Counted from the stretch's first letter, positions 9,688-18,064 are shown. The stretch: 64,000 bases of DNA from Nocardioides flavus (ex Wang et al. 2016) (GCF_014653115.1 NZ_BNAD01000006.1:62001-126000), one strand, 5' to 3'. Translations and numbers: made by a program. Notes: generated from the letters alone by a model not told the origin.

Positions 9688-10629
9688 TCAGGGCGTGGTG
9701 AGGCGGAGCCCCAGCACGCCGGGGTAGAAGGCGAAGAGGATCGTCACCGGCAGCACGAAGAACACGACCGGCGCCATCATCGCGATCTCCTTGCGCGCCG
9801 CGGTCTCGATCAGCAGGCGCCTGCCCGCCTCGCGCACGTCGGCCGCCTGGGCGTGGAGCACGTCGGCGAGCGGCGTGCCGCGCTCCATCGCGACGGTGAT
9901 GCCGGTGGCGAAGCGCGCCACGATCGGCAGGCCCGTGCTGCGGGCGAGGGACTCGAAGGCGACGCCGACCGGCTCGCCCGTACGGATCCGCGCGAGGACC
10001 TGGCCCAGGTCGTCGGACAGCGCACCGTGGCTGCGGCGAACCACCCGGTCGAGCGCCGAGACCGGGCTCTCCCCCGCCGCGACCGACAGCGCGAGCAGCT
10101 CGGCGACGGTGGGGAACTCGGTCAGGACCTGGCGCTCGCGGTTCTTGACCTGCGCGCTGAGCCGGTTGTCGCGAAGGAGGACGCCGCACACGAAGCCGAG
10201 GACGCAGAAGACCAGGCCCGAACCCACGCTCCCGACCCCGCCGAGCGCGCGCAGGAGCACGAGGCCCGCGGCGGCGCCGAAGCCGGCCAGGCCCCAGACG
10301 ACCTGCTCGACGCGGAAGTCCTGGACGGTGCGGTCGAGACCGGCGCGCTGGAGCCGACGGCGTACGGACGAGCTGCCGCCCAGCACCCGCTCCACGAGAT
10401 CGGCCGCCTGACGCAGCAGGGGGCCGAAGATCCCGGCGGCGGCCGAGGTCGGCGTGGACACGGCCGGCCGCAGGGCAGGCGTCTCGTCGAGGCGCGGGAC
10501 GTCGCGGACGTAGGGCAGCACCCGCAGCGACAGCTGCGGGCGACGCAGCACGACGACCCGTGCCACGACGAGCAGCACGCCAGCCCCCGCGAGCGCCCCG
10601 AGCAGGCCGCCCCACACCGCCGCGCTCAC
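9688..10629 (-). CDS. tadC: Tad secretion system inner-membrane platform protein TadC
   Basis: The protein has 313 residues and a type II secretion F domain (T2SSF) in its second half, with flanking membrane helices at about residues 5-25, 115-165 and 285-305. Conserved features include LTEFPTVAELLALSVAAGESP and the closing segment near MAPVVFFVLPVTILFAF. TadB and TadC form the membrane platform that couples ATP hydrolysis by TadA to pilin polymerisation. The frame is open far upstream within tadB, but the GTG at 10629 overlaps the tadB stop (GTGA), and the first helix begins directly after it. Confidence 0.9.
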   Translation of the reverse strand: MSAAVWGGLLGALAGAGVLLVVARVVVLRRPQLSLRVLPYVRDVPRLDETPALRPAVSTPTSAAAGIFGPLLRQAADLVERVLGGSSSVRRRLQRAGLDRTVQDFRVEQVVWGLAGFGAAAGLVLLRALGGVGSVGSGLVFCVLGFVCGVLLRDNRLSAQVKNRERQVLTEFPTVAELLALSVAAGESPVSALDRVVRRSHGALSDDLGQVLARIRTGEPVGVAFESLARSTGLPIVARFATGITVAMERGTPLADVLHAQAADVREAGRRLLIETAARKEIAMMAPVVFFVLPVTILFAFYPGVLGLRLTTP

Positions 10630-11480
10630 GACAGGATCCGCTTCTCGACGGGCAGCCGCCCGATGCGCATCATCGCGGCGTAGGCGAGCACGCAGACCGC
10701 GAACCCGATGCCCAGCACGATGACGCCGCCGGCCGAGGCGTACTGCCGGATGGCGGTGGTCTGGAAGGACATCAGCAGCAGCACGATCCACGGCGCGGAC
10801 ACCGCGAGGCGGGCGCCGTTGACCGTCCATGCCTGACGGGACTCGAGCTCGGAGCGGGTGCGGGCGTCGTCGCGCAGGAAGCCGGACAGGTTGCGCAGCA
10901 GCCGACCGAGGTCGCCGCCACCGACCTCGCGTGCCAGGCGCAGGCCCTCGATCACGCGGTCGCCCACCGGGTCCGCGAGGCGGTCCTTGAGCCGGTCGAG
11001 GCACTCGCCGAAGCGTCCGGTGACCTGGTAGTCGACGGCGAACTGCGCGAAGTCGGCCCGCAGCGCCTCCGGCCCACTGGCGCCCAGTGCCGCGACGGCG
11101 TCGGGGAGGGACAGCCCCGCGCGTACGGCGCTGGCGAGGTTGTCGACCGCCTCGGGCCACACCTCGGCGAAGTCGCGCAACCGTCGCGCCGCACGCTGGC
11201 GCAGCACCGCGATCGGCAGGTAGGCCGCCATCGTGGCGAAGACGAACGCCACCGGCACCGTGCGCGACACGGCCTGCACGAGCGCGAAGGCCACGGCGAA
11301 CAGCACCGCGCACAGTGACAGGACGCTGGCGGTGGTCACGTCGGACAGGCCTGCGCGACCGAGCAGGCGCCCGAGCCGGGTCGAGGTCGGAGCGGCGCTC
11401 CGCGGAGCGCGCGGGAGCGCGAACGCCGACCAGACCAGCAGCAGCCCGACACCGAGACCGAGCCCGACGAGCGCTCCCAT
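10626..11480 (-). CDS. tadB: Tad secretion system inner-membrane platform protein TadB
   Basis: This protein of 284 residues begins with a membrane helix (GLGVGLLLVWSAFAL), has two more near residues 48-85, a cytoplasmic T2SSF domain (about 95-220, with WPEAVDNLASAVRAGLSLPDA) and closing helices after about 230. It partners TadC in the Flp pilus platform. The chosen ATG shares one base with the tadA stop (TGATG) and directly precedes the first hydrophobic segment, whereas an upstream extension would be out-of-character arginine/proline-rich sequence lying inside tadA. Confidence 0.9.
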   Translation of the reverse strand: MGALVGLGLGVGLLLVWSAFALPRAPRSAAPTSTRLGRLLGRAGLSDVTTASVLSLCAVLFAVAFALVQAVSRTVPVAFVFATMAAYLPIAVLRQRAARRLRDFAEVWPEAVDNLASAVRAGLSLPDAVAALGASGPEALRADFAQFAVDYQVTGRFGECLDRLKDRLADPVGDRVIEGLRLAREVGGGDLGRLLRNLSGFLRDDARTRSELESRQAWTVNGARLAVSAPWIVLLLMSFQTTAIRQYASAGGVIVLGIGFAVCVLAYAAMMRIGRLPVEKRILS

Positions 11481-12778
11481 CAGCGCCCCGTCCCGTCGGC
11501 AGCGAGGACGTCGGTGGCGAGGACCTCGTGGATGTCGATCCCCACGCGCTCGAAGCGCTCGAGACGGGCCGGGACTCCCCCGGTGCGGCGCAGCTCGGAG
11601 CCGTGGCGGACGAAGATCGGCTCCACCTCGATCACGTCGGCCTCCACCCGCCCGGGAACCGAGACGATCTCGTTGACCCGGCGCACGCCGTCGGCGCCGA
11701 GACCGAGGTGCACCACGAGGTCGACGCTCGTCGCGACCGTGGGGACCACGAACCTGGCCGAGATGTTGTCCCCCGCCAGCAAGGGCAGGGTGCACATCTT
11801 GACGAGGGCCTCGCGCGCGCTGTTGGCGTGGAGCGTGCACATGCCCGGCAGGCCGGAGTTGAGGGCGAGCAGGAGGTCCAGGCACTCCGCGGCACGCACC
11901 TCGCCGACGAGGATGCGGCTCGGCCGCATTCGCAGCGCCTCCTTGACGAGGTCGCGCAGCACGATCGCGCCGGTCTGCTCCAGACCCGCCTGACGGGTCT
12001 GCATCGCCACCCAGTCGGGATGGCTGAAGCGGAGCTCGAACACCTCCTCCGCACTCACCACCCGCTCGCCACCGGGTACGGCGGCGGCCAGGCAGTTCAG
12101 CATCGTCGTCTTGCCCGCCTGGGTGCCTCCCGCGACCAGGACGTTGAGCCCGGCGCGGACGGACGCCTCGAGGAACCGCGCCGCCTGCGGCGTCAGGCTG
12201 CCGAGGGCCACCAGGTCGGCGAGCCGGTGGGCGCGGAGCAGGAACTTGCGGATGTTGACGGCCGTGAAGCCGCGGGTGATGCCCTCGAGGACGACGTGGA
12301 GGCGGTGGCCCTCGGGCAGCATCGCGTCGACGAAGGGCGTCGAGATGTCGAGGCGGCGCCCACTGGACTTGAGCATCCGCTCGACGAGCTCGTTGACCTG
12401 GGCGGCGTCGAGGCGCAGGTTGGTCAGCTCGTGACGGCCGCGGCGGGCGATGAAGACCCGGCTCGGGTCGTTGATCCAGATCTCCTCGACCTCCGGGTCG
12501 TCGAGGAACGGCTGGAGCGGGCCGAACCCGGAGACCCGCGCGACGAGCTCGCCGACCATGGCTCCGTCGTCGGCGATCGGCGCGACGGCGCCGGTGAGGC
12601 TGAGGTCGTCGTGGTCGCGTACGACGTCCTCCGCGATCCGGCGCACGAGGAGCGCCTCGCGCTGCGGGTCGACCCCCTCCCGGCGGACCCGCTCGCGCAG
12701 CTGCGCGTCGAGTCGCTCGACCAGCCCGTCGTGGGCAGCGTCAGGAACGGACGGTCGCGCGACGCGATCAACGGCCAT
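11480..12778 (-). CDS. tadA: Tad pilus assembly ATPase TadA/CpaF
   Basis: This secretion-superfamily ATPase powers Flp pilus assembly as a cytoplasmic hexamer. In 432 residues it shows an N-terminal domain, the CpaF region EIWINDPSRVFI near residue 100, Walker A GGTQAGKTT at 217-225, an Asp-box region, Walker B ILVGEVR at 289-295 and a His-box region around MCTLHANS. Walker A carries Q-A where most CpaF proteins have G-S; the key Gly-Lys-Thr is intact. It heads the operon. A segment of about 100 bases upstream contains a DnaA-box-like palindrome and is the likely promoter region. Confidence 0.93.
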   Translation of the reverse strand: MAVDRVARPSVPDAAHDGLVERLDAQLRERVRREGVDPQREALLVRRIAEDVVRDHDDLSLTGAVAPIADDGAMVGELVARVSGFGPLQPFLDDPEVEEIWINDPSRVFIARRGRHELTNLRLDAAQVNELVERMLKSSGRRLDISTPFVDAMLPEGHRLHVVLEGITRGFTAVNIRKFLLRAHRLADLVALGSLTPQAARFLEASVRAGLNVLVAGGTQAGKTTMLNCLAAAVPGGERVVSAEEVFELRFSHPDWVAMQTRQAGLEQTGAIVLRDLVKEALRMRPSRILVGEVRAAECLDLLLALNSGLPGMCTLHANSAREALVKMCTLPLLAGDNISARFVVPTVATSVDLVVHLGLGADGVRRVNEIVSVPGRVEADVIEVEPIFVRHGSELRRTGGVPARLERFERVGIDIHEVLATDVLAADGTGR

Positions 12779-12857
12779 GGCTGTGCACCTGCTTCCCCGA
12801 GAACGTGCATCGTCACGCTACCCAGCAAGAGGCGTACGGAAACAGGCCGACGGCAAA

Positions 12858-12871
12858 GGTTGTGGACAACC
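12858..12871. promoter_or_regulatory. DnaA-box-like palindrome upstream of tadA
   Basis: The 106-base gap between tetR (ending 12885) and tadA (starting 12778) holds no gene. It contains ggttgtggacaacc, two six-base arms around a two-base centre. Inside it, 12861-12869 read on the minus strand is TTGTCCACA, the DnaA-box consensus of high-GC actinomycetes. It may be a DnaA site or an unrelated repressor operator for the Tad operon; only the motif itself is certain. Confidence 0.45.
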
Positions 12872-12884
12872 GCCTCAGCACCGC

Positions 12885-13520
12885 TCAGCGGGTCAGCTCC
12901 TCCCACTCCCCGCGCCGCCCGAGGCCGCGGTCGATGCCGAGCAGCAGGGCGGTGAGGGCGGCCTCGCGGTCGGCCTCGGCCATCCCGCGCAGCGGCCCCT
13001 CGACGCTGAGCACGGAGAAGCCGTGGACCGCGGCCCAGCACGTCACGTCGGCGCCGATCCGGTCGGCGGGATCGAGGTAGCCCACCGCCACCAGCTCGTC
13101 GAGCGCGACGTTGAGCAGGCTGTAGGGGTCCTCACCGTCGGGGTCCGTGCCCTCCGGGGGCTCGGGGTAGGCGGTGAACAGCAGGCGGAACAGACCGGGC
13201 TCGGCCAGCGCGAAGTCGACGTACCCCACGCCGATCCGCTGCAGCCGCCGCCGGGCGCGGGTCACCGGGTCCTGGTCCTCGACCGTGGCCAGCCGCTCCC
13301 TCACGCGCGCCACGAGTGCCTCCATCGCCCGCTCGGCGACGGCGTCCACCAGGGCCTCGCGGTCCGCGAAGTGCCGGTACGCCGCGGCGTGCGAGACCCC
13401 GACCCGCCGCGCCAGCTCGCGGATGGACAGCGCCTCCGGTCCACCGCTGCGCACGACGTCGACGCCGGCCCCCACGAGGGCCTCGCGCAGGTTGCCGTGG
13501 TGGTAGGGCGTGGTGCTCAC
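12885..13520 (-). CDS. TetR/AcrR-family transcriptional regulator
   Basis: This protein has 211 residues and an N-terminal helix-turn-helix (about residues 8-55, including LSIRELARRVGVSHAAAYRHF) followed by a ligand-binding domain of the WHG type. It is divergent from a DHA2-type exporter 88 bases away and is probably its repressor, released when a toxic substrate binds. Two imperfect palindromes sit in the space between, close to its own GTG start, so it probably also controls itself. The start was set by the conserved S-T-T-P-Y-H-H-G-N-L-R-E-A opening of this subfamily. Confidence 0.9.
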   Translation of the reverse strand: MSTTPYHHGNLREALVGAGVDVVRSGGPEALSIRELARRVGVSHAAAYRHFADREALVDAVAERAMEALVARVRERLATVEDQDPVTRARRRLQRIGVGYVDFALAEPGLFRLLFTAYPEPPEGTDPDGEDPYSLLNVALDELVAVGYLDPADRIGADVTCWAAVHGFSVLSVEGPLRGMAEADREAALTALLLGIDRGLGRRGEWEELTR

Positions 13521-13535
13521 GTCGCCAGACTAGAC

Positions 13536-13589
13536 GATGTTGACAGCGGTAACTTCTCGGTGCACCCTGATGTTACCGCCGTCAACATC
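13536..13589. promoter_or_regulatory. Twin TetR operators between repressor and exporter
   Basis: Two 15-base sites, GTTGACAGCGGTAAC (13539-13553) and GTTACCGCCGTCAAC (13572-13586), each have half-palindromic ends GTT..C / G..AAC. Together they form an 18-base inverted repeat (13536-13553 against 13572-13589, 17 of 18 matching). Their position, 19-22 bases upstream of each divergent start, fits repression of both genes by the TetR protein. The link is inferred from placement. Confidence 0.7.
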
Positions 13590-13607
13590 ACTCACCGGAG
13601 CCACTGC

Positions 13608-15155
13608 ATGAACCGAGCCGCCCTCCTTGCGACCACGTGCCTGGCCGCGCTGACCATCAACCTCGACACGACCATCGTCAACGTCGCGCTGCCCAGCCTC
13701 GCCCGCGAGCTCGACGCCGACACCCGCGACCTGCTGTGGGTCGTCGACGGCTACAACCTCGCCTTCGCCGCCCTGGTCCTCGCGATGGGCAGCCTCAGCG
13801 ACCGCTTCGGCCGCCGCCCGGCGCTCGTCCTGGGCCTCGCCGGCTTCTCCGCGGCCAGCGGAGTGGCCGCGCTCGTCGACAGCGTGGAGGCGCTGATCGC
13901 GCTCCGGGTGGTCATGGGCGTCAGCGCCGCACTGATCTTCCCGACGACGCTGTCGATCATCGCCAACGCCTACACCGAGCGCCGCGAGCGCGCCACCGCC
14001 CTCGGCATCTGGGGAGCCTCGGTCGGCACCGGCGTGGCGCTCGGCCCGGTCTCGGGTGGCCTGCTGCTCGAGCACTTCTCGTGGCACAGCGTCTTCTGGG
14101 CGCTGGTCCCGGTCGGCGTGATCGCGATCGGGATGACGCTCGCCTTCGTGCCGGAGTCGCGCGACCCCGGCGTACCTCCGCTCGACCTGCCCGGCCTCGT
14201 CGTCTCCGTCGCCGCCCTCGGCACCCTCACCTGGACCATCATCGAGGCCCCCGAGCACGGCTGGACGTCGGTGACCACGCTCACCGGCTTCGCCGTCGCC
14301 TCCGTCCTGGCGCTGGCCTTCGTGGCGATCGAGCGGGCCGCCGAGCACCCGATGCTCGACGTCACCCTCTTCCTCGACCGCCGGTTCAGCGCAGCGGCCG
14401 CGTCGGTGACGATCGCGTTCTTCGCCCTCTTCGGCTTCATCTTCCTCATCACGCAGTTCTTCCAGTTCCTGCGCGACTACTCGGCCCTCGGCACCGGCGT
14501 ACGGATCCTGCCCGTCGCGGCGTCCATCGCCGTCGCCTCGATCGCGGGCGGCCAGCTCGCCCCGCGCCTCGGCACGAAGGCGGTCGTGGGCACCGGGATG
14601 CTGATGCTCGGCTCGTCCTTCATCGGCGTGTCGACCATCGGCGTGGACGTCGACTACGCGACGACGGTGGTGCCGTTGATGGTGCTGATGGGCCTCGGCC
14701 TGGGCCTCATCACGACGCCCGCGACCGAGTCGATCATGCAGGTCCTGCCGCCGGCGCGGGCCGGCGTCGGGTCGGCGGTCAACGACGCCACCCGCGAGCT
14801 CGGTGGCACCCTGGGCGTCGCCGTGGTCGGCTCGCTCTTCTCCTCGCTGTACGGCGCGAGGCTGGTCGAGGAGCTCCAGGGACGCCTCGACCCGGTCACC
14901 CTCGAGGCCGCGCGCGGCTCCGTCGGCTTCACCGACGCGCTCGCCGCGCAGGTCCCCGCGGTCACGGGTGCGATGGAGGTCGCCTTCATGGACGGGCTCT
15001 CCCGCGGCAGCCTGGTGGTCGGCCTGCTGTGCCTGCTCGGCTCCGCGGTCGCGTGGATCGCGCTGCCGGCCAACCGGTACGACCCGCTGGCCGAGGGCGA
15101 GCTCGTCGAGGCCGGGAGCCGGGGCGGCGCCGCGGCCGCCGGGGACGCTGCCTAG
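13608..15155 (+). CDS. MFS drug/proton antiporter, DHA2 (14-TM) family
   Basis: This 515-residue permease has fourteen predicted hydrophobic segments and the DHA2 signature LDTTIVNVALPSLARELDAD in its first helix. Motif A (SLSDRFGRRPALVLG) lies between helices 2 and 3, and motif C-like glycine-rich sequence is in helix 5 (GTGVALGPVSGGLL). Such proteins export drugs or dyes in exchange for protons. GGAG about eight bases before the ATG supports the start; the frame is open upstream but that part lies in tetR. Its TAG stop is interleaved with the stop of the response regulator gene on the other strand (CTAG). Confidence 0.92.
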   Translation: MNRAALLATTCLAALTINLDTTIVNVALPSLARELDADTRDLLWVVDGYNLAFAALVLAMGSLSDRFGRRPALVLGLAGFSAASGVAALVDSVEALIALRVVMGVSAALIFPTTLSIIANAYTERRERATALGIWGASVGTGVALGPVSGGLLLEHFSWHSVFWALVPVGVIAIGMTLAFVPESRDPGVPPLDLPGLVVSVAALGTLTWTIIEAPEHGWTSVTTLTGFAVASVLALAFVAIERAAEHPMLDVTLFLDRRFSAAAASVTIAFFALFGFIFLITQFFQFLRDYSALGTGVRILPVAASIAVASIAGGQLAPRLGTKAVVGTGMLMLGSSFIGVSTIGVDVDYATTVVPLMVLMGLGLGLITTPATESIMQVLPPARAGVGSAVNDATRELGGTLGVAVVGSLFSSLYGARLVEELQGRLDPVTLEAARGSVGFTDALAAQVPAVTGAMEVAFMDGLSRGSLVVGLLCLLGSAVAWIALPANRYDPLAEGELVEAGSRGGAAAAGDAA

Positions 15156-15844
15156 CTGTCGGTCTCGAGACGGAAGCCGACGCCGCGGATCGCCACGACC
15201 TTCTCACCGGCCTCCGCGGCCTCGAGCTTGCTGCGCAGGCGCCCGATGGTGACGTCGAGCGTCTTCGTCGAGCCGTACCAGTTCTGGTCCCAGACCTCGT
15301 TCATCAGGGTCTCGCGCGGCACGACCTTGTCGTGGTTGGAGGCGAGGACGGCGAGGACGTCGAACTCCTTGGCGGTCAGCGCGATCTCGCGCTCGCCGAG
15401 GTGGACGCGCCGGGCGCCCGCGTCGATCTTGAGGCCCGAGGACGTGGTGACGGTGGCGTCGTCCTGCACTGGGGCGCTGCCGCTGCGGCGCAGGAGCGCA
15501 CGTACGCGGGCGAGGAGCTCGGCGAGGCCGAAGGGCTTCGCGAGGTAGTCGTCGGCCCCGACGTCGAGGCCGACCACCCGGTCGAGCTCGCCGGCGCGGG
15601 CCGTGACCATGATGATTCCGCCCAGATATCCACCAGATCGCATCTGGCGACAGACGTCGATGCCGTCCATGTCGGGCAGCCCGAGGTCGAGGATGACCAC
15701 GGCCGGGGCGTCGTCGAGGACGAACGCCACCGCCTCTGCTCCACCCGAGACGCGGCTGACGTCGTAGCCCTCCCGCTCCAAGGTGCGCATGAGGGGTACG
15801 GCGATGTCTTCCTCGTCCTCAACCACCAGCACGTCGTGCACCAT
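15152..15844 (-). CDS. OmpR/PhoB-family response regulator
   Basis: This 230-residue protein has a receiver domain (residues 1-115) with the acidic pair in VVEDEED, phospho-acceptor Asp53 in ILDLGLPDMDG, Thr81 and Lys103 (YLAKPFG). A winged-helix DNA-binding domain (about 135-228) ends in IRGVGFRLE. No histidine kinase lies next to it or elsewhere in the window, so its sensor is unlinked or unknown. The ATG at 15844 places the receiver domain at the N-terminus; another ATG four codons upstream is possible. A 48-codon reading frame lies just upstream on the same strand. Confidence 0.92.
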   Translation of the reverse strand: MVHDVLVVEDEEDIAVPLMRTLEREGYDVSRVSGGAEAVAFVLDDAPAVVILDLGLPDMDGIDVCRQMRSGGYLGGIIMVTARAGELDRVVGLDVGADDYLAKPFGLAELLARVRALLRRSGSAPVQDDATVTTSSGLKIDAGARRVHLGEREIALTAKEFDVLAVLASNHDKVVPRETLMNEVWDQNWYGSTKTLDVTIGRLRSKLEAAEAGEKVVAIRGVGFRLETDS

Positions 15845-15866
15845 GCCGACGAGCATAGAGGCACGC

Positions 15867-16013
15867 TCAGCGGTTGGTGAGACGAATCCCCGTGTCACCC
15901 GCAGGCGTGACGCTGGTCTGGGCCGGCGGAGCGGGGGTGTCCTCGCCCGGTCCGACGACGACGCCACCGGCAGCGAGGATCACCGCGATCGGGATCAGCA
16001 GGATGCGGGACAT
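15867..16013 (-). CDS. Small secreted or membrane-tethered peptide upstream of the response regulator
   Basis: This 48-residue frame encodes S-R-I-L-L-I-P-I-A-V-I-L-A-A-G-G, a signal-like hydrophobic N-terminus, then a Pro/Thr-rich tail ending T-G-I-R-L-T-N-R. It ends 22 bases before the response regulator start, so the two may be co-transcribed. No lipobox cysteine or family was recognised, and no strong ribosome-binding site precedes the ATG. The fit of hydrophobicity and context makes it plausible, but it could be a chance frame in a 5' leader. Confidence 0.45.
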   Translation of the reverse strand: MSRILLIPIAVILAAGGVVVGPGEDTPAPPAQTSVTPAGDTGIRLTNR

Positions 16014-16150
16014 GGGTAGAGCATCTGGTCACCAGACCCACACCAGCCCCTCGCGACGACCACAGCCGGTAAAGGTTTCAACCGTCTCGGACACGAAAGT
16101 CCCTCGCGTCTTCGAGGAACCTTCGACCAGGCTTCGGGTCGGGCGGGGGG
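16014..16150. promoter_or_regulatory. Gap with palindrome upstream of the peptide/response regulator pair
   Basis: This 137-base gap between the LigD polymerase stop and the peptide start carries tctggtcaccaga at 16024-16036, six-base arms around one base. It ends 11 bases upstream of the peptide start codon and could be an operator. No convincing -35/-10 pair or rho-independent terminator was seen. Confidence 0.35.
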
Positions 16151-17071
16151 TCAGGCTTCGAAGACGTCGCCGAGCTCGGCGACCCGCTCGAGCACCTCGT
16201 CCATCGTCAGCTGCTCGAGCGCCAGCTCGTCCTCGGCGCCCTCCTCGACCTCGTCCCACGTGAGCGGTGCCGCGACGGTCGGCCGCTCGCGCCCGCGCAG
16301 CGAGTAGGGCGAGATGGTGGTCTTGGACCCGGAGTTCTGCGACCAGTCGAGGAACACCTTTCCCGGTCGCTTGGCCTTGGTCATCGTCGCGGTCACCAGG
16401 TCGGGGTGTGCCTTCTGCAGCGCCTCGGCGACCTCCTTGGCGAGCGTCGTGGTGCCGTCGCTGTCGAGGCTCCCCCGCCCGGACGCGGGCACCGGGGCGT
16501 ACAGGTGCAACCCCTTGCTGCCGCTGAGCACCGGCGTGCAGGTCAGGTCGCGCGCGGCGAGGGCGTCGCGGACGAGCAGCGCCACCTGGGCGCACTCGTG
16601 CAGCCCTGCGGGCTCGCCCGGGTCGAGGTCGATGACGACGCGGTCGGGGTTGCGCGGCACGCCCTTCGCGTCGACCGTCCACTGGTGCACGTGCAGCTCA
16701 AGGGCGGCGAGGTTGGCCAGCCAGGTGAGGGTGGCCAGGTCGTCGCACACCGGGAAGCGGAGCGTGCCGTCGCCCGTGCCGGTGCGCGAGCCGGTGGTGG
16801 AGACCTCGACCGTACGCACCCAGGACGGCGTGCCGGGCGGCGCGTTCTTCTCGAAGAAGCTCGACCCCTCCACGCCGTGCGGCCAGCGGATCCGGGTCAC
16901 CGCGCGGTCCTTCAGGTGCGGCAGCAGGACCGGCGAGACCTGGGCGTAGTAGTGCAGCACCTCGCCCTTCGTGGTGCCGGTCCGCGGGTAGAGGACCTTG
17001 TCGAGGTTGCTGATGGTGAGGGTGCGGCCCTCGACGTCGACCTGCACCTCGCTGCCGGCCGCCGGGCTCAC
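16151..17071 (-). CDS. ligD: LigD-type NHEJ polymerase (PrimPol domain)
   Basis: This protein is a free-standing polymerase/primase domain (306 residues) of the bacterial end-joining system; in mycobacteria the same domain is fused to ligase and nuclease in LigD. It fills ends with preference for ribonucleotides. Visible motifs are LTISNLDKVLYP near the start, the catalytic acidic pair Asp148/Asp150 in VIDLDPGEPAG, and SGSKGLHLY at 183-191. The GTG overlaps the stop of the ligase gene by four bases, so both are made from one message. No phosphoesterase (3' nuclease) domain is present here. Confidence 0.93.
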   Translation of the reverse strand: MSPAAGSEVQVDVEGRTLTISNLDKVLYPRTGTTKGEVLHYYAQVSPVLLPHLKDRAVTRIRWPHGVEGSSFFEKNAPPGTPSWVRTVEVSTTGSRTGTGDGTLRFPVCDDLATLTWLANLAALELHVHQWTVDAKGVPRNPDRVVIDLDPGEPAGLHECAQVALLVRDALAARDLTCTPVLSGSKGLHLYAPVPASGRGSLDSDGTTTLAKEVAEALQKAHPDLVTATMTKAKRPGKVFLDWSQNSGSKTTISPYSLRGRERPTVAAPLTWDEVEEGAEDELALEQLTMDEVLERVAELGDVFEA

Positions 17072-18021
17072 CGGAGGTCCTCCGGCGTCAGGTCGTCGCG
17101 CACGCCCTGGAAGGACGGCTGGCGCAGGCGCGCGTAGTCCAGCCCGTGCGTGTCGACGTCGACCACGACCCGCGGCTCGACCCAGAACGTCCCGGCGGCG
17201 TCCACGCGCGGCACCTCGTCTGCGAAGGGCGAGGCGTCGGTGGCGAGCGGGGCGAGCAGCCTCGCGAGCCGCGCGCTGGTGGCGCCGGCGATGCCGCTCC
17301 CGACCCGCCCGCGGTAGAGCAGGCCGTCGGCGGTCTGCTCCCCGACCAGCAGCGCGGCCAGCCGGTCGGACGTGCCGACCTGGGGGCGCCAGCCACCGAC
17401 GACGAACGACCCCCGGTGCCGGTGCGCGAGCTTGAGCCAGTCCTCGCTGCGGCGGTCGAAGCGGTAGCGCGAGGCGCGCCGCTTGCTCACCACCCCCTCG
17501 AGCCCCTGGGCGCGGGTGGCCTCGAGCAGCATGTCGCCGTCGTCGTACGCCGCGGGGACCTGCCAGCGGGTGTCGGCGAGCGGCAGCTGCTCCAGCAGCG
17601 CACGCCGCTCCTCCAGCGGCCGGTCGGTCAGGTCCTCGCCGTCGAGGCGCAGCAGGTCGAAGACCATCAGCGTCGCGGGCACCGCCTTCACCAGCCGCGC
17701 GACCTCGCGGGCGTTGCGCACGTGCATGCGGTTCTGCAGGACCCGGAAGTCAGGCACGCCGCGGTCGTTGAGCGCGATGATCTCGCCGTCGACGAGCAGG
17801 TCGCGCATCCCCAGCGGCGGGTCGCTCAGCTCGGGCCACGCAGGCGTGACGTCGTTGTCGTTGCGGCTCGTCATCCTCACCGACCCGTCGCGCACGTCGA
17901 CCAGCACCCGTACGCCGTCCCACTTGACCTCGTGCAGCCACTGCGCACCGGAGGGGACGCGGTCGGTCTTCGTCGCGAGCATCGGGCGCACAGCCGCAGT
18001 CTGGCACCCCGGGTCCCCCAT
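17068..18021 (-). CDS. ligD: ATP-dependent DNA ligase, LigD ligase-domain type
   Basis: This ATP-dependent ligase of 317 residues seals double-strand breaks with Ku and the neighbouring polymerase. The adenylation lysine is Lys33 in HEVKWDGVRV; further nucleotidyltransferase motifs include LVDGEIIAL, LMVFDLLRLDGEDL, GVVSKRRASRY and WLKLAHRHRGSFVVGGW, followed by an OB-fold. It may start at ATG 18021 or at GTG 17991; the latter begins V-R-P-M-L-A-T, closer to most homologues. It is divergent from ku with only 43 bases between, so one compact control region serves both. Confidence 0.92.
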   Translation of the reverse strand: MGDPGCQTAAVRPMLATKTDRVPSGAQWLHEVKWDGVRVLVDVRDGSVRMTSRNDNDVTPAWPELSDPPLGMRDLLVDGEIIALNDRGVPDFRVLQNRMHVRNAREVARLVKAVPATLMVFDLLRLDGEDLTDRPLEERRALLEQLPLADTRWQVPAAYDDGDMLLEATRAQGLEGVVSKRRASRYRFDRRSEDWLKLAHRHRGSFVVGGWRPQVGTSDRLAALLVGEQTADGLLYRGRVGSGIAGATSARLARLLAPLATDASPFADEVPRVDAAGTFWVEPRVVVDVDTHGLDYARLRQPSFQGVRDDLTPEDLR

Positions 18022-18064
18022 CTGGAGGGAGACGTGTGTCTGGAGTGACGGCTATCGTCGGGAC

